NCBI RefSeq assembly: GCF_000247815.1
Contig: NC_021692.1
Coordinates: 443,108 to 507,107 of the forward strand
Source of the DNA: Ficedula albicollis
Lineage: Eukaryota; Chordata; Aves; Passeriformes; Muscicapidae
Reading direction: 5' to 3'
Length of the DNA stretch: 64,000 bases
The position numbers and the translations under genes are program-made. Numbering within the stretch: position 1 is the stretch's first letter; each line of letters begins with the position of its first letter. The notes below the pieces were generated by a model. The model had not been told where the DNA came from and ran no database searches. It was given only the letters and a program-made list of their open reading frames with translations. Below, one piece after another: positions 48,801-63,500 of this stretch.

Positions 48801-50118
48801 AAAGTGTGGAGAATTATTAGGAAGCTGATAAGAAATAAAGAGATCAAAAGTGATACTTGAAAGACATGAAGAGGCAGAGAATATGCATTTTGGGGTTGAA
48901 AGCAGGAGTGATTTTTGCATGGAATTAAAGGAGCTACAGGGATGACAGTAAGACTGCGGCTGAAAAAAAGTAAAGATGTTGTTCTGGTGATCATTAGAGA
49001 TGCCTTTGGTGAAGTAAATCAGCAACAAAGTAGAAAATTGCAGTTTAAAGGACTAAAAGTCCCTATTTCTTCAGGACATGTAAAAGGGAAAAAATCCCTT
49101 CATAAGTAAAGTAGAAGTAAGAATTAAAAAAACAGCTCAGGCATAAAGACAAGAATTATGTATGTGTCTGCAGGAAGGATATCACCACCAGGTAACATCT
49201 CCTTGTGTAATGCTTATTTTGCTGTGGGCAGAAAGCCTCTGGAAGTTTGTGTGTGGCTCAACAAGTGAGAGACCCACATCAATTAAATTTGGTTCAGCGA
49301 TGGTTATGGGATTGTTGTGCTTGGCATTGCTCCCTGTGCAGATACACAGGCTCAAATTCTCCCTGAGCCAGGTGGACTGCAGGTCAGAAGGAGATAAAAG
49401 ACTTCCTAATATAAATGTAAAAGCAAAAGTAAAAATGCAAAAGCAGAAAACAAAAAAAAAACTTGGGGTGACAACACTGGAGGCAAAGCCTGAAGGTATT
49501 CCAAAGCTGAAGTTTGGAGCTGCAGGTCAGTGTTGAAACAGCATTTGGCAACAGAGATGCAGCAGGATCAAGACTGTATTGGCAGAAGATGATTTCAGCA
49601 GGTGCACAGTTTGACAGAGGTAATAAAAAAAGGTAATAATCATGTGGCAGGTAGATGTTAAATCTCACAGAAGGGTGCTTATTAAACTCAGAAGTGTTCA
49701 CTTTAAATAAAAAAATGTGGCAAAGTGGGGAAAATACGAGTTGGTGTAGGGTAAGTCAACAAAATAATCCCTGGAATGGAGTTTCCATGGGCAGATTTAA
49801 AACATAATTCAAAACTGTATCTAAATGAGAAACACAACAGCTTCCATGTTTCTAGGAGAACAACACCTGGCGTTGCTCTGGACACTGGGTGGAAACAGTA
49901 GAATCCTTGACCAGCAAAGTTTACAGCGACTCTTTGGGAACACAAGTGACGTGTCTGGATGATCCACAAGCAGCACAGCCAAAACTGAAAGCTGTGGGGA
50001 GCCTTGGGAGACCTCTAAAGGACAGCAAGGTGGAATCAAATTGAGTGATTTTCAGGGAAAAGAACAGTTGGAATCTTACTAGTCCATTGCATCTGCGGGC
50101 AGGAAAGGTATTGAAAAG

Positions 50119-50180
50119 GCTTAGTACTTATTAACAGTGCTTAGTACTTACTAAAAGTGTTTAATATTTATTAGAAGTAT
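50119..50180. repeat. Imperfect 20-bp tandem repeat, three copies
   Basis: Units resemble gcttagtacttattaacagt, with decay from the first to the third copy. A short degenerate minisatellite. Confidence 0.7.
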
Positions 50181-51229
50181 TTCTGATGATGATAGTGCTT
50201 GACACCATCACAAACAACTCAGCTCCCTGCTGCAGTCTGATTCCCTGGCCATGGATTTCCCTGTTCCTTCCTCCTGTGCTGGCTCTGAGGTTCCCACAGC
50301 TTCATTCCCGTCACTGTCACACACAGTGTGTGTCACAGTGGGAAGAGGAGCACAAATGATGCAAACCTGCCCAGAAAGTGGAGCAGAGGAGACAGAGCAG
50401 TGGGTTGTGATCCCAGAGTGTGGCTGTAAGGAATGTCAAGGGTTTTCTCTTCCTCTCTGGGATGGATTTTGAGGTAAAAATCAGAGGAGGAGGCAACAAC
50501 AGCTTTTCTCCTCTGCTTGTAGCTCTGTGACTCAGCCAACACCGGTGCTGGGACACATCCTTGCAGTGGGCAGAGGAAGTGCTGCTGGTCTGATTTCATC
50601 TTTTCCTACTTGGCGTCTTAAACAACAGCAGTAAAGGAGCACATTCCCTTTTCTTTCCCTCTGCGCTACCTTTCCCCCCTGCCAGAGAGGAAAAAAAAAG
50701 CCAAAGCACATTTTTCTGCAGTTGCACGGGGCTTGTTTCACATGCAGGCAAGACAGGAATGTTCAGCAAAGTGAAGCCATATGTCTCAGGCACTTCCAGG
50801 GCTGTTTGACTCCACATCGCAGGGATCAACTGGAGTGGAGAAGACTGAACAGGGCCAGGCTTTGCTCACAAGGCTTTAGAAGGCAATATCCTCAGGTGTA
50901 GTAAACTTAGAACAGTCACCTAAGAGGGAGAGAGTTGGGAAAAGCTTGGACAGGAAGCAGGCATTACTGCAGAAATAAGACACATCTTCAGCACGTTGAA
51001 CGTAAATGCTTCTAAAAGTGCACACAGAGGGATTTCCCATCACACCAGGGATAAAAGTGCCTAAATAAATGGGTAAGTGCCCATATGGTCTTCAAATTGT
51101 AAAAACACAGATGGGGAGAGGTTGGCAGGAGATGGGTAAAGATTACGTGCAGAAAACAAAAAAGAGAAAACTGCTCAGACAAGAGACAGCAGATGAAACT
51201 GCTGTGCTGTATTAGGAGTCACTATCCCT

Positions 51230-51356
51230 GGAGCTGTGCAAAATGTGTGGATGTGGCACTTGAGAACACGGTTTAGTGGCAGCCTTAGCAGTGCTGGGGA
51301 AAGGCTGGACTCAATGATCTTAATGTTTTTTCCAGTTTTGATGATTCTGTGACTCT
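51230..51356 (+). mobile_element. CR1 LINE 3' end fragment
   Basis: The sense ending 'gctggactcaatgatctt...ttgatgattctgtgact' matches a CR1 terminus. It is degraded. Confidence 0.65.
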
Positions 51357-51937
51357 AGGCATGCTTATGGTAGAAAATAAGTGTAGGTAGGGAATTGAGG
51401 AGTTCTACCTTAAACTCAAGGTTAGGTAAAATAGTGGGTTTTGAAGGAAAGAGGAAAAAAAAGAACTTCCATGCATCTAGTTAAATAAAGTAAACTTGGA
51501 ACAAAAGCATAGCAAGAGGCACACAAGCTAAGCTTCTGGTTTTTACCTCTCAGTGTATCTGCACAGCCCTGAGATTACTGCAACAGTGAAGATACAAGTG
51601 TGGGTCATACCTCAGCTCTGCCCTGCTCACCCTCCTCACCCTGAGAAGCGGAGGCACAGGTAAAAACTGCCTGAAACAGAGCAAAACATCATCAAGAAAG
51701 GGATCTTTCCCACATGCGAGAACTTGTTGTGACAGAAAATTCCCAGCTTGCAGCCAGACCTCAGCACTGGGACTGGTGTAATCGTGGCAGGCAATAATTA
51801 GACAGTTAATGAGGAATGGGGGTGAAGAGGCTGAGGCAAAAAGAAGGCGGCACTGGCGATACCGCAGAGCGTGAGAAGAGGATGCAGCTGGAGGTGATAT
51901 AGGCTGGAGTGCTCCGGAACGGGAATTCACGGGTACG

Positions 51938-52052
51938 CACAGAATCACAGAATAGTTAAAGTTGGAAGGGACCTCTGAAGAAGACCCATTTCAAAGCCCT
52001 GCAAAGGCAGGGTCACCTGGAGCAGGTGATACAGGAACACGTCCAAGCGATT
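51938..52052 (-). mobile_element. CR1 LINE 3' fragment
   Basis: 'cacagaatcacagaatagtt', 'gttggaagggacctct' and 'gcagggtcacctggagcagg' match an antisense CR1 end. It abuts the GC-rich block that starts near 52060. Confidence 0.85.
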
Positions 52053-52084
52053 CTGGCAGGGCTGAGGAGGCGGCGGCGTGCTCC

Positions 52085-52260
52085 CAGCCTGGCGGGGCTG
52101 AGGTGAGGATCCAACGGGGCTGAGCTAAGGGCCCGTCGGGACGGAGCTGAGGGCCCGGCGGGGCGGGGCTGAGCTGAGGGGTCGGTGGGGCGGTCCCAGC
52201 CCGGCGGGACGGAGCTGAGGGCCCGGCGGGGCTGAGGCGGATCCCGGGACCGGCTCTCGC
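52085..52260. repeat. GC-rich imperfect tandem repeat (about 68-bp unit)
   Basis: A block of the form 'cgggacggagctgagggccc' recurs at about 52137 and 52205, with related shorter pieces upstream. It immediately precedes the 1,019-base G run. It is either a promoter-proximal minisatellite or sequence generated around a hard-to-sequence GC tract. Confidence 0.7.
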
Positions 52261-52276
52261 CCCTCAGCGGCCCCAG

Positions 52277-53297
<1,021 letters not shown>

Positions 53298-53560
53298 CGG
53301 GCTCGGCGGGGCCTGGCGGGGCGCGGAGCCGCACAAAGGAGCTGCGGGGCTCGAACGCGCCGCTCCCGTCCCGCCGACGCAGGGCGAGCCCCGGGGGAGG
53401 TCAGCGGCGGAAGGGGCTGACAGGGCCGCGACACAATAAATAATCGCTATTTATAAACTTAGGGAGCGCCTTGGCTCCCGCCGCGGCCTTCCCGCCTTTC
53501 GGCCGCTTGGCTGTGCGGTTGTTTGGGTTTTTGCCTGCACTGACTCGCTTCCTCAACGCC
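53298..53560 (+). promoter_or_regulatory. HP1BP3: Probable CpG-island promoter of HP1BP3
   Basis: The sequence is CpG-dense (gcgcggagccgc, cgaacgcgccgctcccgtcc) and lies about 7 kb before the HP1BP3 start codon, with no other gene between. A TATAAA at 53452-53457 precedes a second GC-rich stretch. A gag|gtcagc near 53399 could be the donor of a non-coding first exon. All of this is inferred from composition and position; the transcription start is not visible. Confidence 0.45.
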
Positions 53561-56500
53561 CGAGAAATACCAGCACTCGAGGGGAGCCTCTGTGTGGCTC
53601 CGCTTCTTGAAAGAGCCTTAATCCCCCTGGGCGCTGCTAGCGATGGATACAGACCTATCGGCACTTCCGAGTGCCTCCCTGCGCCCAGGTGCTTCAGGAA
53701 TGTTAATCACCTTCCTCCCCGTGGTGCACGGATTCCCTATAGAGAGGCTGTTAAATTCCGGTCCGGAATGAGGCTGTATCGTTATCCTTCTCGCCGCTCT
53801 GGGCTGTTTTTAGGTAAAACATCGCAACGATTGAAGGAGAGAAGGAGCAGCTTCTGGGGTGGCTCTTGCCAGGTCAGGGGGCCCCACCACCTTACCTGCT
53901 TCACCTGAGGTTAGCCCCAGACCGGGAACACTGTTCGGAACAAATCCTTCCCATGTGTACTTTAACTGTTTTCCCACTAACCAGTGTCTGCAAATCCCTG
54001 GGGAACTGCCCAGCCTGTGCTGCAGAAGAAACGTTGGAAAATGTGGGATTGTGGGTGTGTTGGCTCCTTTATACAGTGTAGCAGAGACTGATAGTTTGTT
54101 TATAGTGTGGTATTTCTCTGATACTCGGGTATTTCTCACTTCTTAGTAGCCCTACTGAATTATTTCTGGGTTAGCAAGTGTATCACTTCCCAGTCCTTAT
54201 CTAATTATTGAGTTAGTGTTGCACTCTGATTTCCCAACACGTGACTTCTGTTTGCTTTGACCATAAATAGTATTTGTAGCATCTTCAAGAAAGAGTTGGC
54301 CAGCATTCTTTGGCAAGCAGCTCCCATTGAGGCGGGAAAGGTTGGGAAGTGCCTGTGTTTGTAAGCAGCATCCCTTCTCCATGAGAGCAGTGAGAGGAGG
54401 GAGGGGAGTTCAGAAGAGTGGAGGTGTTTGATGCACTGGGCAGGAGAGCCCAGACCTTCCTCAGGTGAGACTTCAAAAAATTTTTGGATAGAGTGGAGAT
54501 CCTTGGAAATCAGGAATGACTAGAGGGGAAAAAAAAAAGGCAAACACCTAATTCCTGTTGGGGAAGAACATTGTATAAAATACCTTGGAAAAAAACTGGC
54601 TTTTAGAGCTTTTTTTTGTTTACCTGTGTGAGCTTGCTAATTAATGACCTTCTCAATTCGTCATGCACATTCATAAGGCAGAAGCTCCTTGAATTGTTTT
54701 TGTCTTCAGAAAATCTTGTCCTGTGTGTGTTTTTTCCCTTTCAGCAGAAACTGACATGTAAATCTTTTGGCAGCTGTTTTTTTACAAGTGACCTGGGGTC
54801 CTCTGAGGATTTAAACTTCTGTGAGAGGGAATAAAAGTGTTACATTGATGGACTATAATGGGAGGTGTGGGTAGATTTCTTACAGACTGCAATGTGATAA
54901 TGGCTTTCATAATGTATAGTTTTGTCTGTAGAATAATAAATGATAGCTGAATAAGTAGTAGTTGGGAGGAGGGTTTATACAGTGGTTTTAAATTTACTCT
55001 ATCTAGGCAAGGCCTATTCAGGGTTCAAACTCAGTTATGTAACATTAGCAGCCTAAATTTTCATTCAGGTGTCAGCAGTTTGTCAAAATTCATGAAGTTG
55101 GATCCTGAATTAAGCTATTTTATCCAAGGCTATGAAAACTTTCAGCAGGGGATTTTCATGTTGAAGTTGTTTTAACTTTGTGACCTGGCCTTGTTTTAAA
55201 CTTAAAGCTGAACCCTGTGCACTCTAATGGGGGTGATTTAATCCCTCAGTGGCCTTGTGGAGAATTTGAAACAAGGGCCATTCTAGCCAAAACTGTTAAA
55301 AACTGTTGTTCCTCAGAGCTTGTCACCATCATGATCCTGAGCATCAGTGTGGAGATGGATTATTTTGAGACAGCCATGCAGGCAGAAATTCTGCTTCATA
55401 TTAATCCCTTGGCTGAAGTTTCTGTGAGTTTTAGGTATGATGGTGGTGTAACTTAAATTGCTCACTGACTGTGGCTGTTTGGGACATGAGGAAAAACTCC
55501 TGGGTGTAGGAATAGAAAATAATCCAGGCAACGGAAACTATCTGTTCCTGCTGCCTTCTGTGCAGGTCAGAGATTGATGGAGAGAGATCAGAAACCTGTA
55601 ATGGTTTTCTGTTGAGCTGGGGTTCTTTGTGAGAAGAACAGTGGAGGTGAGGCACGGGTGTTTATTTCTGTTTTAATAAGCAGATGTGGGGATTGAGCTG
55701 GCTTGGGGTTGCTGGTATTGGACACTAACAGAGACAAGCGCTGAGCTCAGCCCTGGGCCAGAGCATCAGTCTCACTCTAGTAATGTGCCTCTTTTCCCCC
55801 CTGCCCTTTTTTTTTTCCTTCAGTGAAAGCAGCATCTGTGTGCGCTGAAGGGCACGGTTTAATTTTTACTGTGCTCTGTGAAAATCAGGACAGGCAAGGT
55901 GTAAGCTGGGTTGCATTCATGGCATTTGGAGTCAGGCTCAAATTCAATGCTGAATGAAAATGTTTTCAAATGAAAATATATCTTTAGGCTTAAAAAATCC
56001 TTTTTTGGGTCTCTGAGTATAGGAATGTCTGTGGTTGGATGGTAGAAGTGTGAAGGATTTTTTGCTGTGCTCCCCTGAACCCTAAAGTACATGGAGTTTG
56101 TTGTTCCCCCACAACCCCATCCGGGGAAGGGGTGGATGGAAATGGACTCTGTAACACAGCCAGGCTGAGGAATGTGCTGCCTGGCAAGTGGGGAGCCCTC
56201 GGAAGTGTGTGCTGGACCGCTGCTCCTGGTTAATTGGAACAAGCTGCTCTGTGCAGCTCAGGTAGCCGGGGACAGAGCCCTGGGAGCCTCCAGCGCAGGA
56301 GAGCTGCAAACGCAGACCTTGGAGCTGAATCAGGGGACATTCCAGGGAGCCGCGACACCTCCTGGGAAATGCCGGTCCTGAGGAGCGGCACAAAACTTGT
56401 TGGATGCAGCAGGAGTGATGGGAATGGCGGCTGTGCTCAGGCACACGCGGGAGAGTTCCCAAGCGCATTGACAAATAAGGATCAGAAGTTGGAACTAACT

Positions 56501-59500
56501 TTGTAGTCTTTATTCAGTAGCATATTTTATTAATCTGCAGGACTTTCGAGTGGTTTAAATGACTAAGTACTCCTGAGCTGATTTAGCCAAGACCACGGGT
56601 AGCTCCACAAGCTGGGAAAGCCCGAGGTGGAACGCTGGAGCACCCCGGGGTGCAGGCAGCGACTGCGCGAGCTGAGAACTCCTGACAGACATTTGTATCC
56701 GAGAGGTTGCTGCATGATATACTGTGTCCATGTAGATACTGAGGGTTAGACAAAATATCTGCTTCCCGGGCTGGGTTTGTAGGGAACAGCTTTGAGGGTT
56801 TCAGGGGAATAAAGCCTTTAAAGAGTTGTGCAGCTTGCAATTTAGAAGGTGATGAGTTTTGACATGTTTGATTCGGATTTGCAGAAGTATTAACATTTCC
56901 TGTGTTTTTTTTCTGCAGTTTCCAAGTCATTTAAATACTCTTCTGCATTACAGAGTAGTGAATAACTGTCAATAATCAATAGCCTGGGTTTTAATTGTTA
57001 ATAATCACTAGCATGGTTTTAAACCCAGTTTACCTTGCTTTTTAAGGCTTTCTGATAACAAACAGCTGTTCGTGCTTGCACCACTTGCCAGGTTGTTGGA
57101 TTTGTACCCTCGATGCCCTGCCTTCTAACCTGCAAGTGCATAAAAGCTTTTTTTAGCCCTTTTTGACCTCATTTCTAGGCCGGTGTCATGTACTTTGTAC
57201 CCAGTCACATCTAAGTACATCAATCACCCGTAGGTGTTGTGTGACAGTAAGGGGACACCCTCTGGCCCAGGATTGGATACACTTCCTCTTTTTTCCATTG
57301 CATATTTGTTTTCAGCCTGCTCACCCTACCCTGAGTCCCTGGGAGTTGGAGTTTCTGCCAGCATGACACTTGGATTGCCTAAACCTACCTAATTTATCCT
57401 GGGGCGTTTTCTCTCAAAGGAGACTGAAGGCTGAAATAAGTTGAAATATCTTAAAGACAGCAGAAATTCAAGAACTCAGACAATTTTTAATTCTTTTTTT
57501 TTTTTTTTTAAATATTCTTGTGTCTCTTACATTAGTGGAGGGACTCCACACTGTGGAAATATTATCAAATATGTGTCTCACCTGTATTTATTCCTAATGA
57601 TGTGATAGTTCAGGATGAAATTGCTATAGGTGGTTCTCTGTACCTTTGGATCTTCCATTAGCAGCTACTCCCTGAGCTGGGAGAGTGAACACATTCCTGC
57701 TAATCTGGAAATGCAGGAGTCTGGAGGGGGGATTTTTGCTTATCAGCTCCTTGCTGGATTCTCTACTTTGAAATAACTAGATCATGATTTTCTGGGAGCC
57801 TGTGAACCTGCAGTTTTCCTGTAGAAAAAGGGGTGTAACTCTGAGGAGTGACTTTCTGCATTTTGGTGAAAGTTAGTGTCCTGGTGGTGTTTTCACAGCT
57901 GATCTAATTGTATTTTTTTGACAGTTGATCAGATTTAAATATCAATTAAAATCACCCAACAACCACCTTGAAAACTGGATCGTCAGCTGGTGCCCTCTAT
58001 CCCCTTTCAAGGCACAATGTTTGTGTTTTGGTGTTTGTCTAAATGTAAAGCACAGTTGATACTTTCATTTTATTATTGAGTGACGGTTGTGATTGTAGTT
58101 GTGGTTCCCATTTTTTTGAAATAGTGTGTCCAGGTAATCATTGGTTTGGGTGATTTCATTTCTCCCTTACATGGATCTGTTTTATCTGGAGGGGGGAATG
58201 AGGTGTTCTGCATTGTCATTGCCAATCTTTCTCTTTTTTCACTTTATCTTTTTGAGAAGCTGAGTTCACACTTGATTGTGGTTGATATTTCACACTCGGT
58301 GAGGAAAACCACTTTTAATGCCCCTGTGGAAAGAAATGGGCTGAGCAGGCACAGTCCCTGGGAGGATGCTCTCACGAGGTGGGGCTTCTGACCTTGCCCT
58401 GGAGATGAGTGCTTTGCAGGCCTCCTGCCCCTTTGATTCCCTGGGCCTTTTGAGCAGGAGATGATCCATGCCTGGGAATGCAGAGGGAATCACCAAGCCT
58501 GAATTTCTGCTGGATACCAGCTGGTCTGTGTATTGTAGGCACAGAAGCCAGAAATTGTGCTAAGTTGTACTCTTGAGAGCAAAAAGACTCCAGTGCTTTG
58601 TGCACTGATCTAAACAAAAGGGTTTTCAAAACTTGGGGAATTTAAAGTCGAAGTTGGGAGTACTGTTTTCGTGCATGTGTCATGCAGGTCATACAGTTTA
58701 AAAATAATTAAACCCCAGGACCATGTCGGTCACAGTGTGGCTTGTGTGTGTGTTTAATCCCAGGGAATGTGTCTTTTGTAGCCCCCAACTGATTTCCCTG
58801 AGGGGGAATCTGTAGTTGGTTATTTTAGGACTCACTTCAAAATTCTGGTATTTTCTTAAAGGGCTTTAGACTGCTTGCTAGAAAAGAAACACTGGATATT
58901 GAGCTGAAGCCTGGTGAAAATTTTCTTTTTTTTTTTTTTTTTTTTCATTTCACTTTCCACACTTAAGGAAGGAAGGTCCCTTAAAACAGGCCAGTTTTTT
59001 TTTTAAGTGCTGTGCTATATTCTGTATATTCTAGCTGACAATTAGTATATTTTCACATCCTGACATTTCACAAGAAAGCTTCATTCATCTCATTTTTTTC
59101 TTTTGTTTTGGTATGTAGTGTGTTTTGATCTTTCTGTTTTGCCTCAGAAGAAAACATCCAGTTCTGTTGGGCTTTGCTTTCCCTGGTGCTGAGGCAGGAC
59201 CAGTTCCCTGTGGGTTTTCAGAGTGGCTGTTCAGTTCCTGTCAGACCTGCCTGTGACCGAGTAGGGGATCCCCACTGCTGAGTAATGACAGGACCATATT
59301 TTTGGGCAAGAAGTGGTGTTGATGTGGTACAGAGCAATGGGTAGAGCAGTGCTGAAACTGTGGTGCAAGTCTGCTTGAGAACAGAGTTTTTCCCACTGGT
59401 GCTAGGTCTGTACAAGAGGAAGACACCCAGGCTGCAGAAATGCCTATTAAAAGAGAAAGTTTATGGTAAGTGCCTGACTTCTGAGCAAAAGGAGACAGCC

Positions 59501-60396
59501 AGAGCAGGTGAAAACAGGGCATTTGGCTGTTTCTCTGTCAGGAAGGGAGGAGGGCAGGCTGGAGCTCAATCTTTGGATGCAGCTGGGACAGGTTCAGCCA
59601 TGGCTTGCTGGAGGTGAGGCTTTGCTTCTGAGGTTTTTAAGGGGATGTTGAGAGGAAGTGAATGAGCCAATGAATCCCAGTTTTGTGGTGGAATTAGGGG
59701 AGCCCTTTTCCTTAGGAGAGACCAGTGCAGGCAGATGGGCAGCAGGTAAGAAAGGCTGTAAAAGCATAATAGCAGTAGGGGGTGAGACTTCATGAGGGTT
59801 AAATTAAGCTTGACCCATTTGTTATCCATGACAGTGCATGTGTTTGGAGCAGGGCTTTGGCAAGCTTGTTTTCTGGTAGAAGGCATGGAGACTGCTCTTC
59901 TGATTGTCATTTTTTTGTCAAAAGATTCCTTAGTTTCTTAAAATTGCATGGGGTTTAGTTTGGGGGGCCATGGCTTGGGTTCCCAATGCTTGTATCTTCT
60001 GCCTGACAGATGTAAAGACGTCATTCCTTAGCACCATGTGCCAGCTCCTGCTTTTATTCAAAGTCACTGAGTGACCAGTTCCCTCACTCAGGGCACAGTG
60101 CAATGGCTGCTTCTCATCAGTGCTTGCCCTTCACTTAAAGAGCCTTTTTATCTTTCAGCCATCTTCTAATGGGGCAGGTCTGGCTCTCACCTTTCCCATT
60201 TCTGCTCCACCCATAGCTCTCCAGTTTGCATACCTGTTTTAGCACCTTTGTTGAATGCAAGTGTTGCTTGTCAGTTGTGCTAGTCGTAAGCTGTAAGTCA
60301 TTTATCCTTTTCTTTTTAATCTTTAATTTGATAGATACATGGACATAGATGTTTTTGTTTTGTTAATTTTCACACCACATCTTTTCTGTACTTTAG
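53561..60396 (+). other. HP1BP3: Probable first intron of HP1BP3
   Basis: AT-rich sequence with T homopolymers near 57495 and 58928. No coding exon I can recognise. One exon-like segment with good borders lies at 59406-59465 and is listed separately. Confidence 0.45.
59406..59465 (+). other. Possible non-coding 5' exon of HP1BP3
   Basis: Sixty bases lie between an acceptor-like gtgctag with an upstream pyrimidine stretch and a perfect gtaagtg donor. The frames give nothing family-like, so it would be untranslated leader. It may be a chance match. Confidence 0.2.
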
Positions 60397-60498
60397 GTTG
60401 ACTCCTCACTGCACTGTGAAAACCATTAGGAAAAAGTCCTTGGGGTTAAAACCTGGGGCTCCACAGTTACCTGAACTTGAGGCTAGAAATTAATTTAA
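60397..60498 (+). other. HP1BP3: HP1BP3 5' UTR part of the first coding exon
   Basis: A ctttag acceptor ends at 60396 after a pyrimidine stretch. No ATG occurs between it and the start codon. An alternative acceptor, ccacag, ends at 60467. The context of the ATG is poor, with T at -3. Confidence 0.5.
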
Positions 60499-60594
60499 AT
60501 GTCGACTGATCTGTCTGAAGCTGAACCCGTGCATCATAAGGCGCTTCCACTCTTAACGGGAGCTCAGCTGATCCACACGGACAAGTTAAGTGAG
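60499..60594 (+). CDS. HP1BP3: HP1BP3 coding exon 1
   Basis: Thirty-two codons from MSTDLSEAEPVHHKAL to DKLSE. The donor gtaggg starts at 60595. Its first residues differ from the mammalian MATDTSQ type, but the GAQLIH core is conserved. Confidence 0.93.
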
Positions 60595-63500
60595 GTAGGG
60601 GCTGGCCCTTTCTCCAAGCTTGCCCTTGGATCAGTCCTTGACTTCCAGACCTGCTCAAGGTTACTCAGTACTCTTTCTCCCCTGCTTCTAGGAAACTCAG
60701 CTGGGAGTCTAACAAGCTCTGCTTCTTCCCCTTCCCTGCTTTCCCTGAGATGATGTGTCTGTCAAAATCCTCAAATGCTCATCTCATTTAATTTGGAATT
60801 GAAATTATTTCTTTTATAACTGTAAAATGTGCAACTGTCCTCTCCTAGTATGCTTTGAAGAAGCTGGTTTGAGGGCTGCTGTCTTTTACCATCCTAAAAA
60901 ATCCAAACCAGAATATTTCTACCTTTGCTGCTTTGATTTACTTTAATCCCATTTCAAAACTTTCAGATTCTTTCCAGCATCTGTGCTGATTTTCACATGC
61001 TTTTTTGTAGAAAGTGGAAGACGACACGATGCCAATCCGTCGCTCGGTGAATGCTTCTTCCCGGGAAACTCCTCCCAAAAGCAAACCTGCCGAAGGGGAA
61101 GAGGTCAAAGCAGGTACAGTCATAGTTCTAGAGGGATTCATGTAGGCTGGCTCTGAAACTCCTGCAAAACCCCACAGCCAGGATGAAAATATTATTAGTG
61201 TTTGTCTCCCTGTCAAAGGCTTTCCCAGGATTTGTGCTTTGCAGACACTGTTTTCTGTCTGAACCCACTTATTTTGTCTTTTATAACCTCTGTCACTCCA
61301 GACATGAAAATATGGCTAAATATCATCCCATTTAAGTTTGCGCATCCTTTAGGGTAAAGAAATTGTGAGGTTTCAGTTGTGTTGGAAAGATGATTTGAGA
61401 TCAAAAGGTGGAGTTAATGAATGGAAAAACAGAATATTCTTTTTTTTTTTTTTCTGTTTTTCTGGGGTAAAATGTTTTACCACAACATGTCGTGCAATCT
61501 AGCCTGATATTAATGTGGCTGTCTTAGCAGCTTGGCCTCAGTGTCCCAGACTGTGTCATTTCACTACTACAGGCAGTTGGTTTCACTGACTTTGTCTCTT
61601 TGATGTCACAAATATAAAAACTACCTACAAAACTGACTCTTAATTTACTGTGTATTTTAAATGCCTCCATGGGAAAACAGCACAGGAATGTACCAGAAAT
61701 GCTTAAGCTGCACAGAGAAGTGTTGGTGGGCAGCTCTTTATCCAGAGAGTGTGGACTTTCAGTTTATATGCATTTTATCTAATAGGCAGCCCACTCTCTA
61801 AGGCCTGTTCTCAGCTAAATATACTTTTATGTATTTTTTTATTTCCTTGATAAGTTGATTTCCGATTGGATTTGATCCTTCTGATATACAAGTGCTCCTG
61901 CCAGTGCACATGCCACCTAAAGCTTTGCCAAGTCTGGGAAAATGTGATGGAAATTGTAATTATCCTTCAGGTGCTTTTGTGTTTGAAAACAACTGGGTCA
62001 TAAGCAAAGCTACTTCTTAGAGAGGAGAACACTGTTGGAACAGGTTATTGTGAAAATGTTGCATTATGTTGTTTGCAGTTATTCTGGCATTTCAGGTCTG
62101 ATTGCACCTTTATTGAAGCTCTTTTCAGTACTTTTCTTCACTTTTAAAATTGCTTTTAAATAATGCATTTAAATTAGTGAAAATAAATTGGTGGGAAATA
62201 AGTAGTGGGGTGATGTGTTCTTAAGTTTGGCTTTTTTCCCCTCTACCTTCCTAAAGAATAAAAGCTTGGTTTTGGACCAACTTGATGCTTTTTCACATTT
62301 TCTAGATGCAGAAGTCACCTCTGAGGAATCTGCCTCTGTTGGAGAGGAACAAGAGACTGGAACCCTACCTGCTGCATCCAGTGAAGCAGAACAGCCAAAG
62401 GAACCTGAGAATGAAGGGAAGGAGGAAACAAAGTCCTCAGAAGAAACCAAAAAGGAGTAAGGCTTGCTTGGTGCTGAACTCAGGGATTGGTGTAGGGCTC
62501 TGGGGGAAGTCAGGCTCTACAGAGAAAAAAAACATAGTGGGAGAGAAAAGGAAAATGAGTGCCTTAAGGTGCCTCTTCTTAAGATACTTCTAAGGAAGAA
62601 GCTACTGATCACGTGGAGCTGCTGTTCTCGAACATGTGAGGCTGAATAGCGATAGAAGGTCTCTTTTTTTACTAATAGAAACATCAAAATAGTCCCTAAG
62701 TTACCTTAATTTAAATAATGTCAGATGTTTTGGGCTTTGTCCTGTTAATTGGCTGGTTTTGGTGCTTCTTTCTTACCATTGCTCTGTATTTTCCCTAAGC
62801 GAGAAGGATCAGTCTAAGGAGAAGGAGAAGAAGGTGAAGAAGACCATCCCTGCGTGGGCCACGCTGTCTGCCAGCCAGCTGGCTCGGGCACAGAAGCAGA
62901 CCCAGATGGCAGCCACCTCCCGGCCCAAAATGGATGCGATTCTAACCGAGGCCATCAAGGTGAGCAGGACACAAATGTGGCTTTTGTTCCGTTTGCATCC
63001 TAAAGCAGGCGATTTCAGCTTGCTGAGGTTCGGTGACAGTGCTGTGTGTTAGCAGGAAGCTGAGTGTGTGAGATGGGTGTGCTTGTGCCTGGAAGCCCAT
63101 GGAGCTGGCGTGTGAGTCCTTGAGGATGATGAGGGGCCCTATAGCTGATTTCTTTGTTTAGGATTTGTTTCCCTCCCTAATTGTATTATGAGGAACAGCT
63201 AGGATGGCATGACCTGTTTGATTGCTGTTATAATTTTGTTTGCTGTGCATCCTAGCCACATTTAACTCCATTTACTTGGATTCAACCATTTATTTGATAC
63301 ATGTGCTTTCTTTTAGCAATAACTTACTCTAACTCAGGGCAAACGGAGATACTGTAAACCTGCATTCCAAAGTGGTCTTGGTTTACTTTATCCCTCCTGA
63401 TTGTAAGAGATCTCTGCTGTTGTAGCTGTGCTACTACTCTCCCCTCAAGACTTGGTTGCTCCCTTCAGAGGAGGGTGGACTCCACCAGCCTTAATTGCAA

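Larger units (their letters stand above)
44100..51229. other. Intergenic region, no gene seen
   Basis: I find no spliced or intact coding sequence that I recognise on either strand. CR1 fragments and small imperfect repeats are the only features. Mixed-composition open frames up to 229 codons (46011-46700, - strand) show no domain and no supporting splice structure. Confidence 0.6.

Noticed and set aside
53471..53908. 145-codon frame after the CpG island
   Set aside because: It begins with TTG rather than ATG, and its low-complexity, Arg-rich content reflects GC-rich leader sequence.
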